Below, one piece after another: positions 5,216-6,692 of a stretch of 6,692 nucleotides of DNA. Position 1 is the first letter of the stretch; every line of letters begins with the position of its first letter. The notes under the pieces are model-generated. The model was not told the DNA's origin. It saw only the letters and a program-made list of their open reading frames with translations, and searched no databases. Both the position numbers and the translations under genes were made by a program. The stretch is from NCBI GenBank assembly GCA_018780025.1, contig JADMKH010000161.1:1-6692 (forward strand), written 5' to 3'. This DNA is from Thiobacillus sp. (lineage in GTDB: Bacteria; Pseudomonadota; Gammaproteobacteria; Burkholderiales; Thiobacillaceae).

Positions 5216-5530
5216 CTACGAATCCAGCCGCTTTACTACTTCCTGTACCAGCACCCACGGCGCCACCACCAGCGCCCAGAACATCGGCTGCCGTGCATGC
5301 CAGTCTTCAGCGTCGGTCATTTCGGCGCGGGCGATGCGGCCGTCGGCCAGCCATTCCTGCACGGTGGCGGCGTTGTTCTCGGCGATGTGGAGGGCAGCGT
5401 CGATCAGGTCGGTGCCGATGGCAACCTTGATGACGTCGCCGCGCGCGAAGTGGCGTTCAAGTTCTGACCATTGCAGTTGGGCGGTTTCGAGATTGAGTTT
5501 GGCGCGGAGGATGTCGCTGGGCGTGGTCAT
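5216..5530 (-). CDS. DUF2288 domain-containing protein, 104 aa
   Basis: This is a small protein of the DUF2288 family, whose function is unknown. The 104-residue product is predicted helical and cytoplasmic, with no signal peptide. Family-like blocks are LNLETAQLQWSELERHFARG (12-31), VIKVAIGTDLIDAALHIAEN (33-52), and DWHARQPMFWALVVAPWVLV (76-95), the last a Trp-rich hydrophobic helix. I chose ATG at 5530-5528 (MTTPSDILRAK) because the family begins this way. A frame extension to 5572 would add 14 unlikely residues and run into a palindrome. Neither start has a recognisable Shine-Dalgarno sequence, so initiation may be weak or translation may depend on the upstream gene. YgiQ lies 57 bases upstream in the same direction, so the two could be co-transcribed unless the hairpin between them terminates. 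Confidence 0.88.
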   Translation of the reverse strand: MTTPSDILRAKLNLETAQLQWSELERHFARGDVIKVAIGTDLIDAALHIAENNAATVQEWLADGRIARAEMTDAEDWHARQPMFWALVVAPWVLVQEVVKRLDS

Positions 5531-5560
5531 GATCGGGCGTGATGAAAATGGGGGGCTAAT

Positions 5561-5580
5561 CCGCAGGCACATGCCTGCGG
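5561..5580 (-). other. Hairpin between the ygiQ-type and DUF2288 genes
   Basis: CCGCAGGC (5561-5568) and GCCTGCGG (5573-5580) form a perfect 8-bp GC-rich stem with a 4-base loop, 7 bases after the ygiQ-type stop. On the minus strand the following bases are ATTAGCCCCCCATTTT, without an immediate U-run. It is therefore a poor intrinsic terminator and more likely a transcript-end stabiliser, partial terminator or operator. Confidence 0.6.
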
Positions 5581-5587
5581 TGAAAAT

Positions 5588-6692
<1,105 letters not shown>

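Noticed and set aside
5531..5572. 14-codon N-terminal extension of DUF2288
   Set aside because: It starts inside a palindrome, has no ribosome binding site, and is not typical of the family.

Overview
The window looks like chromosomal DNA of a betaproteobacterium, probably a Nitrosomonadales- or Rhodocyclales-like respiratory organism. The support is moderate to high GC, a proteobacterial Coq7 (ubiquinone synthesis), a TakP-like TRAP binding protein, a PEP-CTERM surface protein, a monohaem c-type cytochrome lipoprotein, and DUF302, DUF2288 and YgiQ genes. This placement rests on recognising gene families by eye, not on a database search.

Layout. Positions 1-554 (+) hold the C-terminal end of a TRAP-type periplasmic binding protein. 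A perfect 32-bp-arm inverted repeat (594-674) separates it from coq7 (729-1352, +). A minus-strand gene (1502-2029) encodes an unrecognised single-pass membrane protein. About 530 bases without a convincing gene follow. Then comes a compact unit: a 42-residue, lysine-rich small protein (2564-2692, +) with its own terminator (2711-2742). Next are a cytochrome c lipoprotein (2902-3399, +) and a DUF302 protein (3481-3876, +), each preceded by a TAAAAT -10-like box. A strong, probably bidirectional terminator (3896-3917) separates DUF302 from the convergent PEP-CTERM gene (4030-4761, -). An AT-rich, gene-poor stretch (4762-5215) follows. The right end is a minus-strand pair: a YgiQ-type radical SAM protein (5588-6692, N-terminus outside the window), then a hairpin, then a DUF2288 gene (5216-5530).

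How the genes relate. There is no single large operon. The functional themes are respiration and envelope: organic-acid capture (TRAP), ubiquinone hydroxylation (Coq7), periplasmic electron transfer (cytochrome c), and a sorted extracellular protein (PEP-CTERM). Cytochrome c and DUF302 are co-oriented and 81 bases apart. YgiQ and DUF2288 are co-oriented and 57 bases apart.

I see no phage, CRISPR, tRNA or rRNA signal and no intact insertion sequence. No previously undescribed multi-gene system is evident. The least explained items are the long palindrome, the small basic protein, the orphan membrane protein, the structured leader before the cytochrome gene, and the AT-rich region upstream of the PEP-CTERM gene.
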